Assembly (NCBI GenBank): GCA_934182605.1
Contig: CAKPRQ010000007.1
Location: 30,224 to 94,223, forward strand
DNA: 64,000 bases
DNA from: an uncultured Clostridia bacterium
GTDB taxonomy: Bacteria > Bacillota > Clostridia > TANB77 > CAG-508
Direction of reading: 5' to 3'
Shown here: positions 26,608-35,469 of the stretch, piece by piece
Layout of the letters: each line of letters starts with the position of its first letter
How positions within the stretch are numbered: position 1 is the stretch's first letter
Program-made: the position numbers and the translations under genes
Notes under the pieces: model-generated
Databases searched by the model: none
What the model was told of the DNA's origin: nothing
What the model saw: only the letters and a program-made list of their open reading frames with translations

Positions 26608-27882
26608 TTATCCTCTTTGGATTATAACAAACTTAACTCCCTTTTCCAAATTCTCTGCTTTTATTTTATACCCAAATAACTCTAATGTTTGTTTTACTAT
26701 TGCCAAACCTAATCCTGTTTTTCCCTTATTACCCATCGTATAAGTATCAAATATTTTATCTAAAGTATCTTCTTCTATTTTTTCACCATCATTTTCTAAT
26801 TCTATTCTTTCTTTGTTTATTCTTATTACAATTTCTTTATCAGCATATCTCATAAAATTAGTTAATATATTATTAAATACAATTTCCCAATTTTCTTTAT
26901 CACCTTTATATTTTATATTATCTTCTATTTCTAATTTAAATTCTATATCGCTTCTTATTACTTTTAGTTTTTCCACTATTTTTTCTACTATAGGATTCAA
27001 ATCTACATCTTCTAATTCATAATTTTCACTAGATTTTAAGTAATTTACTTTATTTAATTGTAACATTAATGATAATTTCTTATTTAAATTATCTGTTTCA
27101 TTTTTTATTACTTCTATTGCTTTATTTTTATCTATTACATTATCTTCTATTGCTTCAATGTGGCTAGATATTACCATTATTGGTGTTTTTAATTCATGTG
27201 ATAATGTTTGAAACATATTGTTTTTGTATTTTTCTTTTTCTTTTAGTGATATTCTTGTTTTTTCTATAGATTTTACTAACGAATTTAATTCATCTTGTAT
27301 TTCAAATTCTTCATTATGCTTAAATTTATCGTTATCTATATTATCTATTTTTCTTTTTATTCCTGATATTTTCTTTACTATAAAATTACTATATAATACT
27401 AATATTACGATTATTATGATTGCTATTACAGATATTGCTGGTACAACTATTCTATTTAATGCCGCTTCTTGTTCTAAAATATATGAATCATCACATAAAG
27501 TTACGTAATATTGTCCGTTCATTTTATTAGTATTATAATAATATGTATTACTATTTACTGTGAATTTACCATATTCTTTTGTAATTTTTTGCATTACTGT
27601 ATTTACATCTACATTTTTTAATATCTTATAAAAATTATTAGATATATATACCCTACCTGTAAAATCACATACTAAATATGCTGTTCCACCACTTATTTGT
27701 TGTTCTGTTGAAGATATATATTGCAATGGTTGTTCTAGTATTTCATATATATTTTTTTCATAAAATGGTTTTAGTAAATTAGGTAATATTAGAGTTATAA
27801 AGAGTAAGGAAAATATAATTGCTACTAATGTTACTAATACTAATTGCATTTTTAGGGTTATTTTTTTTATATTTAATTTCAT
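26608..27882 (-). CDS. Sensor histidine kinase
   Basis: This is a membrane histidine kinase of 424 residues. TM1 (about residues 13-33) and TM2 (about 160-180) flank an extracytoplasmic sensor domain of about 125 residues. The H-box is TLSHELKTPI near residue 238, the N-box FNNILTNFMRYA, and the G-box TGLGLAIV. The start is the ATG at 27882 after AAGG; GTG at 27894 is an alternative. The response regulator gene lies upstream in the same direction, with an arm-only repeat remnant in the 116 nt between them. The stimulus is unknown. Confidence 0.92.
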   Translation of the reverse strand: MKLNIKKITLKMQLVLVTLVAIIFSLLFITLILPNLLKPFYEKNIYEILEQPLQYISSTEQQISGGTAYLVCDFTGRVYISNNFYKILKNVDVNTVMQKITKEYGKFTVNSNTYYYNTNKMNGQYYVTLCDDSYILEQEAALNRIVVPAISVIAIIIIVILVLYSNFIVKKISGIKRKIDNIDNDKFKHNEEFEIQDELNSLVKSIEKTRISLKEKEKYKNNMFQTLSHELKTPIMVISSHIEAIEDNVIDKNKAIEVIKNETDNLNKKLSLMLQLNKVNYLKSSENYELEDVDLNPIVEKIVEKLKVIRSDIEFKLEIEDNIKYKGDKENWEIVFNNILTNFMRYADKEIVIRINKERIELENDGEKIEEDTLDKIFDTYTMGNKGKTGLGLAIVKQTLELFGYKIKAENLEKGVKFVIIQRG

Positions 27883-27914
27883 ACTGTATGTCACCTTCCC
27901 TTTTTATTTTATTA

Positions 27915-27979
27915 AAAGCTAGATATATAACTATAGATGCTTTAATTATTTTAATTAAAATGGCTATATACCAAGCTTT
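27915..27979. repeat. Palindromic element family 1, arm-only remnant R1
   Basis: AAAGCTAGATATATAACTAT and ATGGCTATATACCAAGCTTT are the two inner arms of family 1 with the conserved core replaced by about 25 AT-rich bases. The remnant lies inside a two-component operon. Confidence 0.75.
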
Positions 27980-27998
27980 GAAATAAATAATTATCATC

Positions 27999-28658
27999 TT
28001 AAACTAATCTATATCCAAAGCCATAAATCGTATTTATATTTATTCTTGGCATTTTTCCTCTTACACGCCTTACTAAATCATCCACAACTCTATCACTTCC
28101 AAAATAATCGTTTCCCCATACTTTATTTAAAATTTCTTCTCTTTCGAAAGAACGACCTTTTTCTTTTAAAAACATTAATAATAAATCAAATTCTAATGTC
28201 GTTAATATTACTTCTTTTTGTTCTTTATTATCGTATATACTTCTTCTTTCCATATCTATACTATAATCTTCATATTCAATTTTACTAAAATCCTTATTAT
28301 ACACTCTTTTTATCAATTTATTTACTCTCAATATTAATTCTTTTGGAGAGTATGGTTTTGTTATATAATCATCAGCATCCAATTCTAAGCCTATTATTTT
28401 ATCTAATTCTTGGTCTCGTGCAGATGTAAAAATTACTGGTACTTGTGTATCTTTTTCTCTTAATTTTTTTATAATATCGTATCCAGATATGTCATCACCT
28501 AGCATTATATCTAATATCCATAAATCAACTTTTTCTACTACTTCTAAAGCACTTTTCCCTGTTTTACAACTTACCACTTCATATCCTTCTTTCTTTAAAT
28601 ATGCTGTTATTAAATCATTTAAAGATTCTTCATCTTCTACTAGACAAATTTTATACAT
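27999..28658 (-). CDS. OmpR-family response regulator
   Basis: The 219-residue regulator has a receiver domain (VEDEES acidic pocket, phospho-Asp in DLWILDIML about residue 52, then TSAR and KPYSPKEL) and a winged-helix output domain ending in NTIYGFGYRLV. The start is set at the ATG at 28658 after AAAGG; the longer frame to 28703 lacks a ribosome site. It pairs with the kinase downstream. Its regulon is unknown; no repeated operator stands out near its own start. Confidence 0.93.
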   Translation of the reverse strand: MYKICLVEDEESLNDLITAYLKKEGYEVVSCKTGKSALEVVEKVDLWILDIMLGDDISGYDIIKKLREKDTQVPVIFTSARDQELDKIIGLELDADDYITKPYSPKELILRVNKLIKRVYNKDFSKIEYEDYSIDMERRSIYDNKEQKEVILTTLEFDLLLMFLKEKGRSFEREEILNKVWGNDYFGSDRVVDDLVRRVRGKMPRININTIYGFGYRLV

Positions 28659-28769
28659 ACTTTTCTTTCCTTTCTCATAACCTCTTAAATATTTAATTCT
28701 CATTTAAATATTATTTATTATATCATTTTGTTAATTTTTATTCAAATTATAAATTATTTTTAATAAAAA

Positions 28770-28808
28770 AATTATACCATAAAGTGTTATAACTTTTACG
28801 GTATAATT
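28770..28808 (-). terminator. Terminator-like hairpin upstream of the response regulator gene
   Basis: AATTATACC pairs with GGTATAATT, with a second AAAG/CTTT step inside, and is followed on the minus strand by a T run. It probably ends transcripts from the anti-sigma operon. Confidence 0.65.
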
Positions 28809-28840
28809 ATGTGAAATTATGATATATTATTATAATTTAG

Positions 28841-28927
28841 TTACAATTCAGTAGAGGAACATATAGTTTTAGCAAAACCGTGATATATAGCTATCTGCGA
28901 GTCAAGACCCAGATTGTGTCAACCTAG
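28841..28927. repeat. Palindromic element family 1, half copy E5
   Basis: The left outer arm (TTACAATTCAGTA), left inner arm (CCGTGATATATAGCTAT) and the first half of the core (GAGTCAAGACCCAGATTGTG) are present. The sequence then switches, within the core, to a dehydrogenase gene fragment; the right half is absent. Confidence 0.9.
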
Positions 28928-29014
28928 ATATATAATGACACCTATATAACTGGACAAGGTTTTGTAATTGATGGAGGTTCAACATTACCTGAAACAATGT
29001 CTGTTGGCGTTTAA
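28928..29014 (+). pseudogene. C-terminal fragment of a short-chain dehydrogenase gene
   Basis: In frame to the TAA at 29012, the sequence encodes IYNDTYITGQGFVIDGGSTL followed by PETMSVGV. YITGQ-x6-DGG is the typical C-terminus of short-chain dehydrogenases/reductases. Only about 28 codons remain, with no start. The left border is exactly the break in element E5, so the fragment and the half element were probably joined by one recombination event. Confidence 0.7.
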
Positions 29015-29034
29015 TTTTACTAATTTATAAACAT

Positions 29035-30060
29035 TTAATATAAAATCTTTTCTAATTTTATTTTATTATTATTTGAATCTATAATTTCAAGATTAGGTTT
29101 ATTTTCCAATTCATCTTTTGATATATCAAAGTATGTTATAAAATAGAAACTATTATATTTATATCTTCCTAAGCAATTCTTATTGCTTTCCACATTTAAA
29201 AGTTCAAAATTTATATTAGAGTCTTTAGTTTTATATAACAAATATAACCCTGTATCTGTTGCTATACATTTTTTTATTTTATATTCATTATTTTGAATAT
29301 CTGGTATTATGTATTCTATTTTTTCCCTATCTTTAAATCTATTTATTAAATTTATTTTATATTCAAAATTATAATTTATTTCTATATTATTTATTCCTGT
29401 TTTTTTTGAATTATATAAAGCAATTTTAGTAAATTTAATATTTAAATTTTCTGTATTAGGTATGCCATTCGTCATAAGAAATAATAATTCTTTTATTTCA
29501 TTATTCGTGGTACTTATATTATTCCACCCTCCCATTGAGATAAGTTTACCATCCTTTTGTTCTACATTTCCATTGTATATATAGTTACCATTATCATCAG
29601 TTATGGTTAAATCTAGTATTGAAAATCTAGTACTTTCTTTTAAATTATTCTCCGAATATAAATTAAATACCATATATAAGTTTATATCATCTACTAATAA
29701 GTAATCTATTTTAATTTTGTAATCATTATTAAGCGCTATATACTCCATATCCACATTTTGAATATATTCTTTATTTTCGATAGCATCTACAATCCCATCA
29801 TTTTTTATATCTATAGATGTTAAATTAAACATTCCGCTTACTAATTTCACTATATCTTTTCCAAATACTACCCCTGTTGTTAATAAAAATACTGTACATA
29901 CTGTTGCAACTGCTCTAAATATTATTACATGTTTCTTCTTTTTATTTTGGAATGTGTTTTCAATTACTTTAGCAGTTTCTTTTGGAATTTCCTTATTATT
30001 TTCAAAATAATCATACAATATTTTATCAATTTCATCCATATTATTTCCTTGCTGTTTCAT
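29035..30060 (-). CDS. Membrane-anchored anti-sigma factor, DUF4179-like
   Basis: The ~341-residue protein has a short cytoplasmic N-terminus (about 45 residues, ending NKKKKHV), one membrane segment (about residues 46-66) and a long external domain. This layout and its position after an ECF sigma gene are typical of DUF4179-type anti-sigma factors, which hold the sigma factor at the membrane until an external signal. I set the start at the ATG at 30060, which has GGAGG 8 nt upstream inside the sigma gene, so the genes overlap by 20 nt. An ATG at 30039 is an alternative. Confidence 0.8.
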   Translation of the reverse strand: MKQQGNNMDEIDKILYDYFENNKEIPKETAKVIENTFQNKKKKHVIIFRAVATVCTVFLLTTGVVFGKDIVKLVSGMFNLTSIDIKNDGIVDAIENKEYIQNVDMEYIALNNDYKIKIDYLLVDDINLYMVFNLYSENNLKESTRFSILDLTITDDNGNYIYNGNVEQKDGKLISMGGWNNISTTNNEIKELLFLMTNGIPNTENLNIKFTKIALYNSKKTGINNIEINYNFEYKINLINRFKDREKIEYIIPDIQNNEYKIKKCIATDTGLYLLYKTKDSNINFELLNVESNKNCLGRYKYNSFYFITYFDISKDELENKPNLEIIDSNNNKIKLEKILY

Positions 30061-30598
30061 TTTCAACACCTCCGTCATAATATCTTTTTATTTTTTGCTT
30101 GGCTCTTGTAATTCTACTTTTTACTGTATTTGGACTAATATTTAAAATTTCTGCAATCTCTTTAACTTGGTATTTACTATTGTAGAAAAGTGTTATACAT
30201 ATTTTTTCTTCATAATTCAAATTTTTATATATTTTTTCTAATTCTATTTTTCCTTCCACTTTACCAATATAGCTACTATCTTCTGCATATGCTTTTTTAT
30301 TATTCATCATCTTTTGAAATAACTTTATACGCTTATTATTATTTTCATATACTTTATTACATTCATTTATTAAAATTTTTATAATCCACGTCTTAAAATA
30401 TTGAGGTTTTTCTAGTTTTTTTATAGATTTATATGCCGTTAATAATGTATTTTGAATAGAATCATTTATATCTTCTATATTTTCTAATCTAGTTTGTGCT
30501 ACTCTATATAAATCATTTCTTATATATTGAATTAGTTCTTCAAAAGCCTTTTTATCTTTATTTATTGCTTTATATACTAATTCTTCTAATTCTTCCAT
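30041..30598 (-). CDS. ECF-type RNA polymerase sigma factor
   Basis: The 185-residue product has sigma region 2 (about residues 10-80, with DSIQNTLLTAYKSI) and region 4 (about 120-175, HTH VKEIAEILNISPNTVKSRI) and no region 3, as in extracytoplasmic-function sigma factors. It is coupled to the anti-sigma gene. The promoter it recognises is not identified; the upstream region (to about 30900) holds only AT-rich DNA and one hairpin. Confidence 0.92.
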   Translation of the reverse strand: MEELEELVYKAINKDKKAFEELIQYIRNDLYRVAQTRLENIEDINDSIQNTLLTAYKSIKKLEKPQYFKTWIIKILINECNKVYENNNKRIKLFQKMMNNKKAYAEDSSYIGKVEGKIELEKIYKNLNYEEKICITLFYNSKYQVKEIAEILNISPNTVKSRITRAKQKIKRYYDGGVENETARK

Positions 30599-30866
30599 TT
30601 TATACCTCCTATAGCAAACTACATAATGTATTATAACATAATTTAGGTATAAATTCTACTTTTTTAGACGAAAATTAATTTTAGACCTATCTTGGGGGAT
30701 AGGTCATATACTTCTTGAGGGTATCTATTTTCCTCATGAAATTAAAGCAAGCTAAACAAAATTTTAAATACATTAATTGTATTTAGATTTTGTTATATAT
30801 ATTAGATACAAGTTTTCAACAAAATGGGTGCATAAATTTTAAAAAAATTTTATTTTTTTATTTTGC
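30599..30866. other. Upstream region of the sigma factor gene with GACCTATC hairpin
   Basis: No gene is seen. A perfect 8 bp stem GACCTATC/GATAGGTC with loop TTGGGG lies at 30684-30705, about 90 nt before the sigma factor gene. It could be a leader structure or part of an autoregulated promoter; nothing more specific can be said. Confidence 0.35.
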
Positions 30867-30896
30867 TTGATTTTTATTATATAATAATGATATAAT
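30867..30896 (+). promoter_or_regulatory. Intact promoter in front of a truncated gene
   Basis: TTGATT (30867-30872) and TATAAT (30891-30896) have an 18 nt spacer. The -10 overlaps one arm of an inverted repeat, TAATGATAT (about 30886) and ATATCATTA (about 30912), that brackets the missing gene start. Confidence 0.6.
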
Positions 30897-31207
30897 TTAC
30901 AAAAAAGAAAGATATCATTATAAATAATGAAACTTTCACTTTAAGAGATGCTCTATTAAGTAATAAAATTACTGTTGAAGAAATTTTAGATAACGCAGAT
31001 AAAGATGTTGAAACATATAAAAAAGCTCTTGAATTTAGCTATGCAGATGGCGGAAGTACAGAATATTTTTATAATAACTATATTATTCTAAAATACAATC
31101 AAGAGAAAATAAATAAAAATGGTACTTTGGAATATAACAAAGATATGTACATTGGTGATATTTCTATGGATATAAATGACATTAGTAATAAGTATTACAA
31201 CTCTTAA
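30896..31207 (+). pseudogene. 5'-truncated gene for a secreted/lipoprotein-type domain
   Basis: The frame is open from 30896 to TAA at 31205 but has no usable start codon in its first 80 codons. The translation reads ETFTLRDALLSNKITVEEIL, later DGGSTEYFYNNYIILKYN and KDMYIGDISMDINDI. This resembles a domain I associate with anchored proteins of gut Firmicutes (DGGS...DVYIG motif), but I cannot name the family. Signal peptide and start are missing. It is probably a decayed gene behind an intact promoter. Confidence 0.5.
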
Positions 31208-31848
31208 AATTATTAAAATATATTCAGAAAAGAAGAAATATAATAAAGCCAATTCTACTTACTATTTCACTAATATTATTACTATTTGTCATTTTAAAAA
31301 CTCTTCTATTTTCAGATGATTATATAGTAAGAGTTAATTCAAAAGTCGAACAAGTAAGTAATATTGAAATAAGTGAATATATAAAGAAAAATATTACAGG
31401 TAATCCTTACATTAGATACATAGGAATGTCTAAAGATTTTTTTGGGGATTATAACATAGAAATAAATTATTTTGATAAATGGTTTGCCTCAAAAAAAGGC
31501 TCTGTATCATATAATGATGAAAAATTACTACTTAATAATGCCAAAGACATGACAAATCAAAAAAATATTATTATAATAATTTTATTAATAATAACTATTA
31601 TTTTATATATTTATTTTTGTAAATATATCATTAAAAAATATTATCAATTAACTGGTAATGAAATAGAATGTAGTGGGAATTCTGAAAAACATAATTTAAT
31701 TACTAATTATTCATTAATCGCTTTACTTATTCTAACTTTTTTATTTATAACTGTAACTAATTATATAAATAATTCTAATGAAAAAATAATAGTTCTTGAG
31801 AACAAGGATATTAAGTTTTACATCATTAACATATATACAGTCTGCTAA
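31192..31848 (+). pseudogene. Membrane protein gene lacking a clear start
   Basis: A frame open from 31192 encodes a basic start, one membrane segment (PILLTISLILLLFVILKTLL), an external stretch and then two more hydrophobic segments. No ATG, GTG or TTG with a ribosome site precedes the first membrane segment; the first ATG (31426) is internal and lies directly after AGGA. It overlaps the end of the preceding fragment in another frame. I read it as a second decayed gene of the same lost locus. An unusual ATT start cannot be excluded. Confidence 0.5.
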
Positions 31849-31898
31849 AGATATAGATCTAAAAAGTATACTACATTAATTTTACATTAATTATAGAT

Positions 31899-31942
31899 TA
31901 AAAAATCTCTGTAATGTGCAATTTCCAGCACATCCAGAGATT
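31899..31942 (-). terminator. tRNA-Lys terminator
   Basis: On the minus strand AATCTCTG...CAGAGATT with an inner GTGC/GCAC step forms a long hairpin followed by TTTT. It starts 8 nt after the tRNA CCA end. Confidence 0.9.
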
Positions 31943-31949
31943 TTGGTTC

Positions 31950-32025
31950 TGGTGCGCCATCCCAGACTCGAACTGGGGACCTTGGCATTAAGAGTGCCCT
32001 GCTCTACCAACTAAGCTAAAAGCGC
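31950..32025 (-). tRNA. tRNA-Lys(CTT)
   Basis: The minus strand from 32025 gives a 76 nt cloverleaf with encoded CCA. The anticodon loop CTCTTAA gives CTT at 34-36, the D arm holds AGTTGGTAGA, and the T arm is CCCAG-TTCGAGT-CTGGG. The acceptor stem has a T6-T67 mismatch and a T5-G68 pair, and the anticodon stem begins with a G27-A43 mismatch. A consensus promoter lies upstream and a strong terminator downstream, so it is expressed as a single-tRNA unit. Confidence 0.93.
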
Positions 32026-32045
32026 ATTTTTCCTAAACTTTTATT

Positions 32046-32074
32046 ATTATACTACTTTTTTTTGAGTTCGTCAA
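32046..32074 (-). promoter_or_regulatory. tRNA-Lys promoter
   Basis: TTGACG (32074-32069) and TATAAT (32051-32046) on the minus strand have a 17 nt spacer, about 20 nt before the tRNA. Confidence 0.9.
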
Positions 32075-32134
32075 GTTATAACGAACATTATTTTCAAAAA
32101 AGTAACCACCAAAGCAGTAATTTAATTTTTCAAA

Positions 32135-32162
32135 AAACAAGTAGCACCATAAATAGTGCTAC
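32135..32162 (-). terminator. Terminator of the 110-aa protein gene
   Basis: GTAGCAC/GTGCTAC is a perfect 7 bp stem followed on the minus strand by TTGTTTTTT. Confidence 0.85.
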
Positions 32163-32184
32163 CCGTTCTTTCCTTTTTATAATA

Positions 32185-32517
32185 TTAAAAAAGTTTTACC
32201 TTTATTTTATTCCACCAACTCCGAATTCTTTTACACAACCTGTAAAACTTACTCGTTTCCACGTAGATATGATAATCAACATTTCTCTCCTGATCTATAT
32301 TGTAATCAATGAAAACAACCTTCCAACAGGTCTCTTCCTTTATATACTCACAAAACTCCTCCCAATACTCTTGTACTATAATAGCTTCGTGATTTTCTAT
32401 CTCGTGAAAGACACCAATCCCAAACAGGCTTAAATCCACTATGTAATTTATGTTCTTCTTCAAGTCTGAAAAAAGTTCCCTGACCTCTTGAGGAAGTTCA
32501 TTAAATGTCTCGCTCAT
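32185..32517 (-). CDS. Hypothetical 110-aa acidic/basic protein, isolated unit
   Basis: This protein is not recognised. It starts MSETFNELPQEVRELFSDLK, is acidic in the middle (HEIENHEAIIVQEYWEEF) and ends with a basic helix (CKRIRSWWNKIKVKLF). A fold of two or three strands plus helices is likely, with no signal peptide or membrane segment. AGGAGAC is placed 4 nt before the ATG. It has its own consensus promoter and terminator. Codon choice and G+C look somewhat higher than in the neighbours, though less than in the 26295 gene, so acquisition by transfer is possible. A small immunity or regulatory protein would fit but is not shown. Confidence 0.68.
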   Translation of the reverse strand: MSETFNELPQEVRELFSDLKKNINYIVDLSLFGIGVFHEIENHEAIIVQEYWEEFCEYIKEETCWKVVFIDYNIDQERNVDYHIYVETSKFYRLCKRIRSWWNKIKVKLF

Positions 32518-32560
32518 TTTTGTCTCCTAAAATAAAGGTTACATAATTACAGTTAATTAG

Positions 32561-32589
32561 ATTTTAACATACGTTCTATAATTTGTCAA
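32561..32589 (-). promoter_or_regulatory. Promoter of the 110-aa protein gene
   Basis: TTGACA (32589-32584) and TAAAAT (32566-32561) on the minus strand have a 17 nt spacer. Confidence 0.85.
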
Positions 32590-32610
32590 ATTTTCAAGCC
32601 ATTCTATTTT

Positions 32611-33759
32611 TTATCTTTCTCCCTGTTCCCTAGGATTTTCTTTATCTTTAGTTTTTGATTGTGTTTCTGAATTTATCATTTCACTTTTTCTAACTCTTAA
32701 AACTTCTAAAAATCTATTCCTTTCCCTACTTAATTTTCCTGTTTCTAATTCTTGTGCCAATTTTCCTTTTCCTTCTCTTAGTATTTTAGATTCATCTATA
32801 AAATTTTTACCTGTTTTTGCTAAGTCTTTTATCCATTCTGTTTGAGGTATTTCAGGAACATTTATTTTACCCATTGTATATCTTTCTCCATCTTTTGTAT
32901 TACAATGATCATCACTACCACCTGAAGCTATTAATCCTCTCTCCTTAACTTTATCCATTAAGAAACTTTGGAATTCACTAGTATGATCTGGATACCAAAC
33001 CTCAATTCCATCAAGCCCTTTATCTATCATCGTGTCCATACTTCCTTTTACATCAAAATTATATCTTCCTGGATGTGCTAATACGGCTTTTCCTCCTGCC
33101 TTGTGAATACTTTTAATTACATCTTCCATACTAGGATGACATTCTGATAAATCAACAAAGAATTTTGATTTAGGGTTATATAATTCCTTAACTATAAATT
33201 CTTTCAATGTAGCAAAATTTTTAGTAAATTCTTGATTTTCATCATATTTTTTTATTTCATCAAAAAATCTTCCTGTAACTGTTCCTGTTTTTCCCTCCGC
33301 GTATACATCTTTATCAAATTTTATATTATACTTATCTACTATTTGCAATAAGGACTTTTTTAACACGGTTCCTGATGGCACTACGTTTTTTCTTAAGTCT
33401 GCTATTTCCTTTTCCATTACATCTATATCAATATCATATCCTAGTACTTCTATAACATTACCTTCATAAGTTGTTATAATTTCTGTACCTTTTAATAGTT
33501 TTACTTGAGAAAAGACATTTAAAACATTTTCATACAATTTTAACATTTTAGGAGTTCCTTTATATCTTGAATCTTCCGCTTTATCCATAATTGCTTTTAT
33601 TTGTCTTTCTAACATTCTATAACCTTTAACACTATTATGATCAGTCATAGATATAATATTTTTATTTGCTTTACTAGCTCTTAGCAGTAATCTCAATGGT
33701 AATTGTTTACCATCTGAACCTTGTGTATGATTGTGCATATCAATATTAAAAATTTCCAT
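32611..33759 (-). CDS. PHP-domain metal-dependent phosphoesterase
   Basis: The 382-residue protein shows all PHP metal motifs: DMHNHT (H-x-H, residues 7-12), SMTDHN (near 38), KGTEI (near 95), LAHPGRYN (about 235) and GGSDDH (about 285). PHP enzymes hydrolyse phosphoesters in nucleotide, histidinol or nucleic acid substrates; the subfamily cannot be fixed by eye. The C-terminal ~50 residues are Lys/Glu/Arg-rich and probably disordered. The ATG at 33759 follows AGGGTAGG. It is 34 nt downstream of the membrane protein gene, possibly in one unit. Confidence 0.88.
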   Translation of the reverse strand: MEIFNIDMHNHTQGSDGKQLPLRLLLRASKANKNIISMTDHNSVKGYRMLERQIKAIMDKAEDSRYKGTPKMLKLYENVLNVFSQVKLLKGTEIITTYEGNVIEVLGYDIDIDVMEKEIADLRKNVVPSGTVLKKSLLQIVDKYNIKFDKDVYAEGKTGTVTGRFFDEIKKYDENQEFTKNFATLKEFIVKELYNPKSKFFVDLSECHPSMEDVIKSIHKAGGKAVLAHPGRYNFDVKGSMDTMIDKGLDGIEVWYPDHTSEFQSFLMDKVKERGLIASGGSDDHCNTKDGERYTMGKINVPEIPQTEWIKDLAKTGKNFIDESKILREGKGKLAQELETGKLSRERNRFLEVLRVRKSEMINSETQSKTKDKENPREQGER

Positions 33760-33793
33760 AATTAAACCTACCCTTTTTATAATAAATCATATA

Positions 33794-35392
33794 TTAATTA
33801 ACTTTTATTATTTCTATTACCCCTTCACCTTTTCTATAACTTATACTTAACGTTGTTCCTACTGTAGCATAAGGTAATTTATCTTCATTAACTTTTATTG
33901 AGGCCTTATATCTATTTCCATTTGTATCTGTGATATAGTATTTGGTTTCTCCATTTATTACACCTGATGTTATTGTTTGTATTACTATATCTTCTATTAC
34001 TAAATCTTCTTGGGATATATTTATTTCAGCATCTCCTAAATAATTTTTTGCAGCTTTTTCTATTCCTTCTGATACATCTGTTACTACAACTTTTTGATAA
34101 TCTTGTACATCTATAAATCCATACATTTTTACAAGTCCCGCATTATCTTTTAAAGATACCAAATATGTTGGTTTTCCATTTAAGTTTATTAATAATGGAA
34201 ATGTTGCAGTATATTTCATTTGTTGAACTTGCCCTTCTGCACTAGCCATTGCAGAAAATTCTTCTGCTCCTGGTGCGGCATAAAATGTTGTTTCTTTTGT
34301 TCTTAAATTTGTTAATATAAATCCTATATTTGATTCATCAGATATTACAGATGTTATTCCTGTATATAAATAAATGTCATCTCCAATTTTTATATAATTA
34401 TATCCTCTTGTTGTAGCTACAACTTCTTTTTGACCAAATATTGAATTTAAAAATCCATTTTTATATTTTCCCCAGTCATTAGTTTGTGATATTATAAGTG
34501 GTGCTGGATATACATGGTCTACCCAAGCTGGCACTTCTTCCACATCATATTTTTGAGAATTTCCTGTTATGGGGTCAAATATTATTGCTCCTGTTACTTC
34601 TGGCCTTAAACCTATTCCTACATATTTTATTGTAGATACTATCCAATATGGATTACCAGAATTATCTATTTCAAAATTCATTTCTCCAAATATTTCTGTT
34701 GGATAATCGAATCTTAATTTTCTTTCTAGTTTTTCAAATAATATTGCAGATGGCATATATTTCATACCTTCTTCTAGCCTTACTAATTCTGATTTTCCTG
34801 TTACAGAATCTACAATAATATATCCTTCTGTTCCATTTTTTCTATTTGTTATGTATCTAATTATATCTGCATATTCCAAAGGTGTAACTCTTACTATTTG
34901 TTCGTTATAATTTATTTGTGTATATTGATTAGAGACTACAAATTGTGATACTAAATCTGGCATTTGTCCCATTACTCTATCACCTAATTTTTCACTTGAA
35001 TCTCTATCTAAAAGTGGAACTTGATTAAAATCCACTTCTTTTACATCTTGTGTAAAGTTTCCATCTTCTTCTATTGCAATTCTTTCATAATATGCCTTTG
35101 AATTGAATATTGGTGAATTTATAATATTAACTAATATTAATCCTACAAATAGAACTCCTATTACTATTAATATTATTTTTACTGGTTTATTTAATACTGG
35201 TTCTTTTGTATAAAAAGTTACTCCATTAAATCCTAATTTATCTACCATTGATATTCCTAATAATATAACTATTATTGTGAATAAAAATGACCAAAATAAT
35301 GGTGATGATATATTTAATGGGGGTAACATAAAAAAGTATAATAGAAATGTAATAATTACCATTACTATTATTTTAATTATTTTTTTCTTCAT
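33794..35392 (-). CDS. Hypothetical membrane protein with large external domain
   Basis: I do not recognise this 532-residue protein by name. Three hydrophobic segments (about residues 4-22, 30-48 and 70-92) are followed by about 430 residues without further membrane segments, probably outside the membrane. That part is rich in beta-type sequence (YWIVSTIKYVGIGLRPEVTG, repeated TG turns). The last ~90 residues resemble a small OB-like or SH3-like barrel. The start is set at the ATG at 35392, with GGAGG 5 nt upstream; a TTG at 35404 would include the ribosome site. It is followed by the PHP gene. Confidence 0.72.
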   Translation of the reverse strand: MKKKIIKIIVMVIITFLLYFFMLPPLNISSPLFWSFLFTIIVILLGISMVDKLGFNGVTFYTKEPVLNKPVKIILIVIGVLFVGLILVNIINSPIFNSKAYYERIAIEEDGNFTQDVKEVDFNQVPLLDRDSSEKLGDRVMGQMPDLVSQFVVSNQYTQINYNEQIVRVTPLEYADIIRYITNRKNGTEGYIIVDSVTGKSELVRLEEGMKYMPSAILFEKLERKLRFDYPTEIFGEMNFEIDNSGNPYWIVSTIKYVGIGLRPEVTGAIIFDPITGNSQKYDVEEVPAWVDHVYPAPLIISQTNDWGKYKNGFLNSIFGQKEVVATTRGYNYIKIGDDIYLYTGITSVISDESNIGFILTNLRTKETTFYAAPGAEEFSAMASAEGQVQQMKYTATFPLLINLNGKPTYLVSLKDNAGLVKMYGFIDVQDYQKVVVTDVSEGIEKAAKNYLGDAEINISQEDLVIEDIVIQTITSGVINGETKYYITDTNGNRYKASIKVNEDKLPYATVGTTLSISYRKGEGVIEIIKVN

Positions 35393-35469
35393 AAAACCCT
35401 CCAAAATTTAAATTTACTTTAATATTATACTATAAAGTTTTATCTTTTGCAAATTAAGTAAACACCATA

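Noticed and set aside
30684..30705. GACCTATC hairpin as a riboswitch
   Set aside because: A single 8 bp stem without further conserved helices does not match any riboswitch I know.
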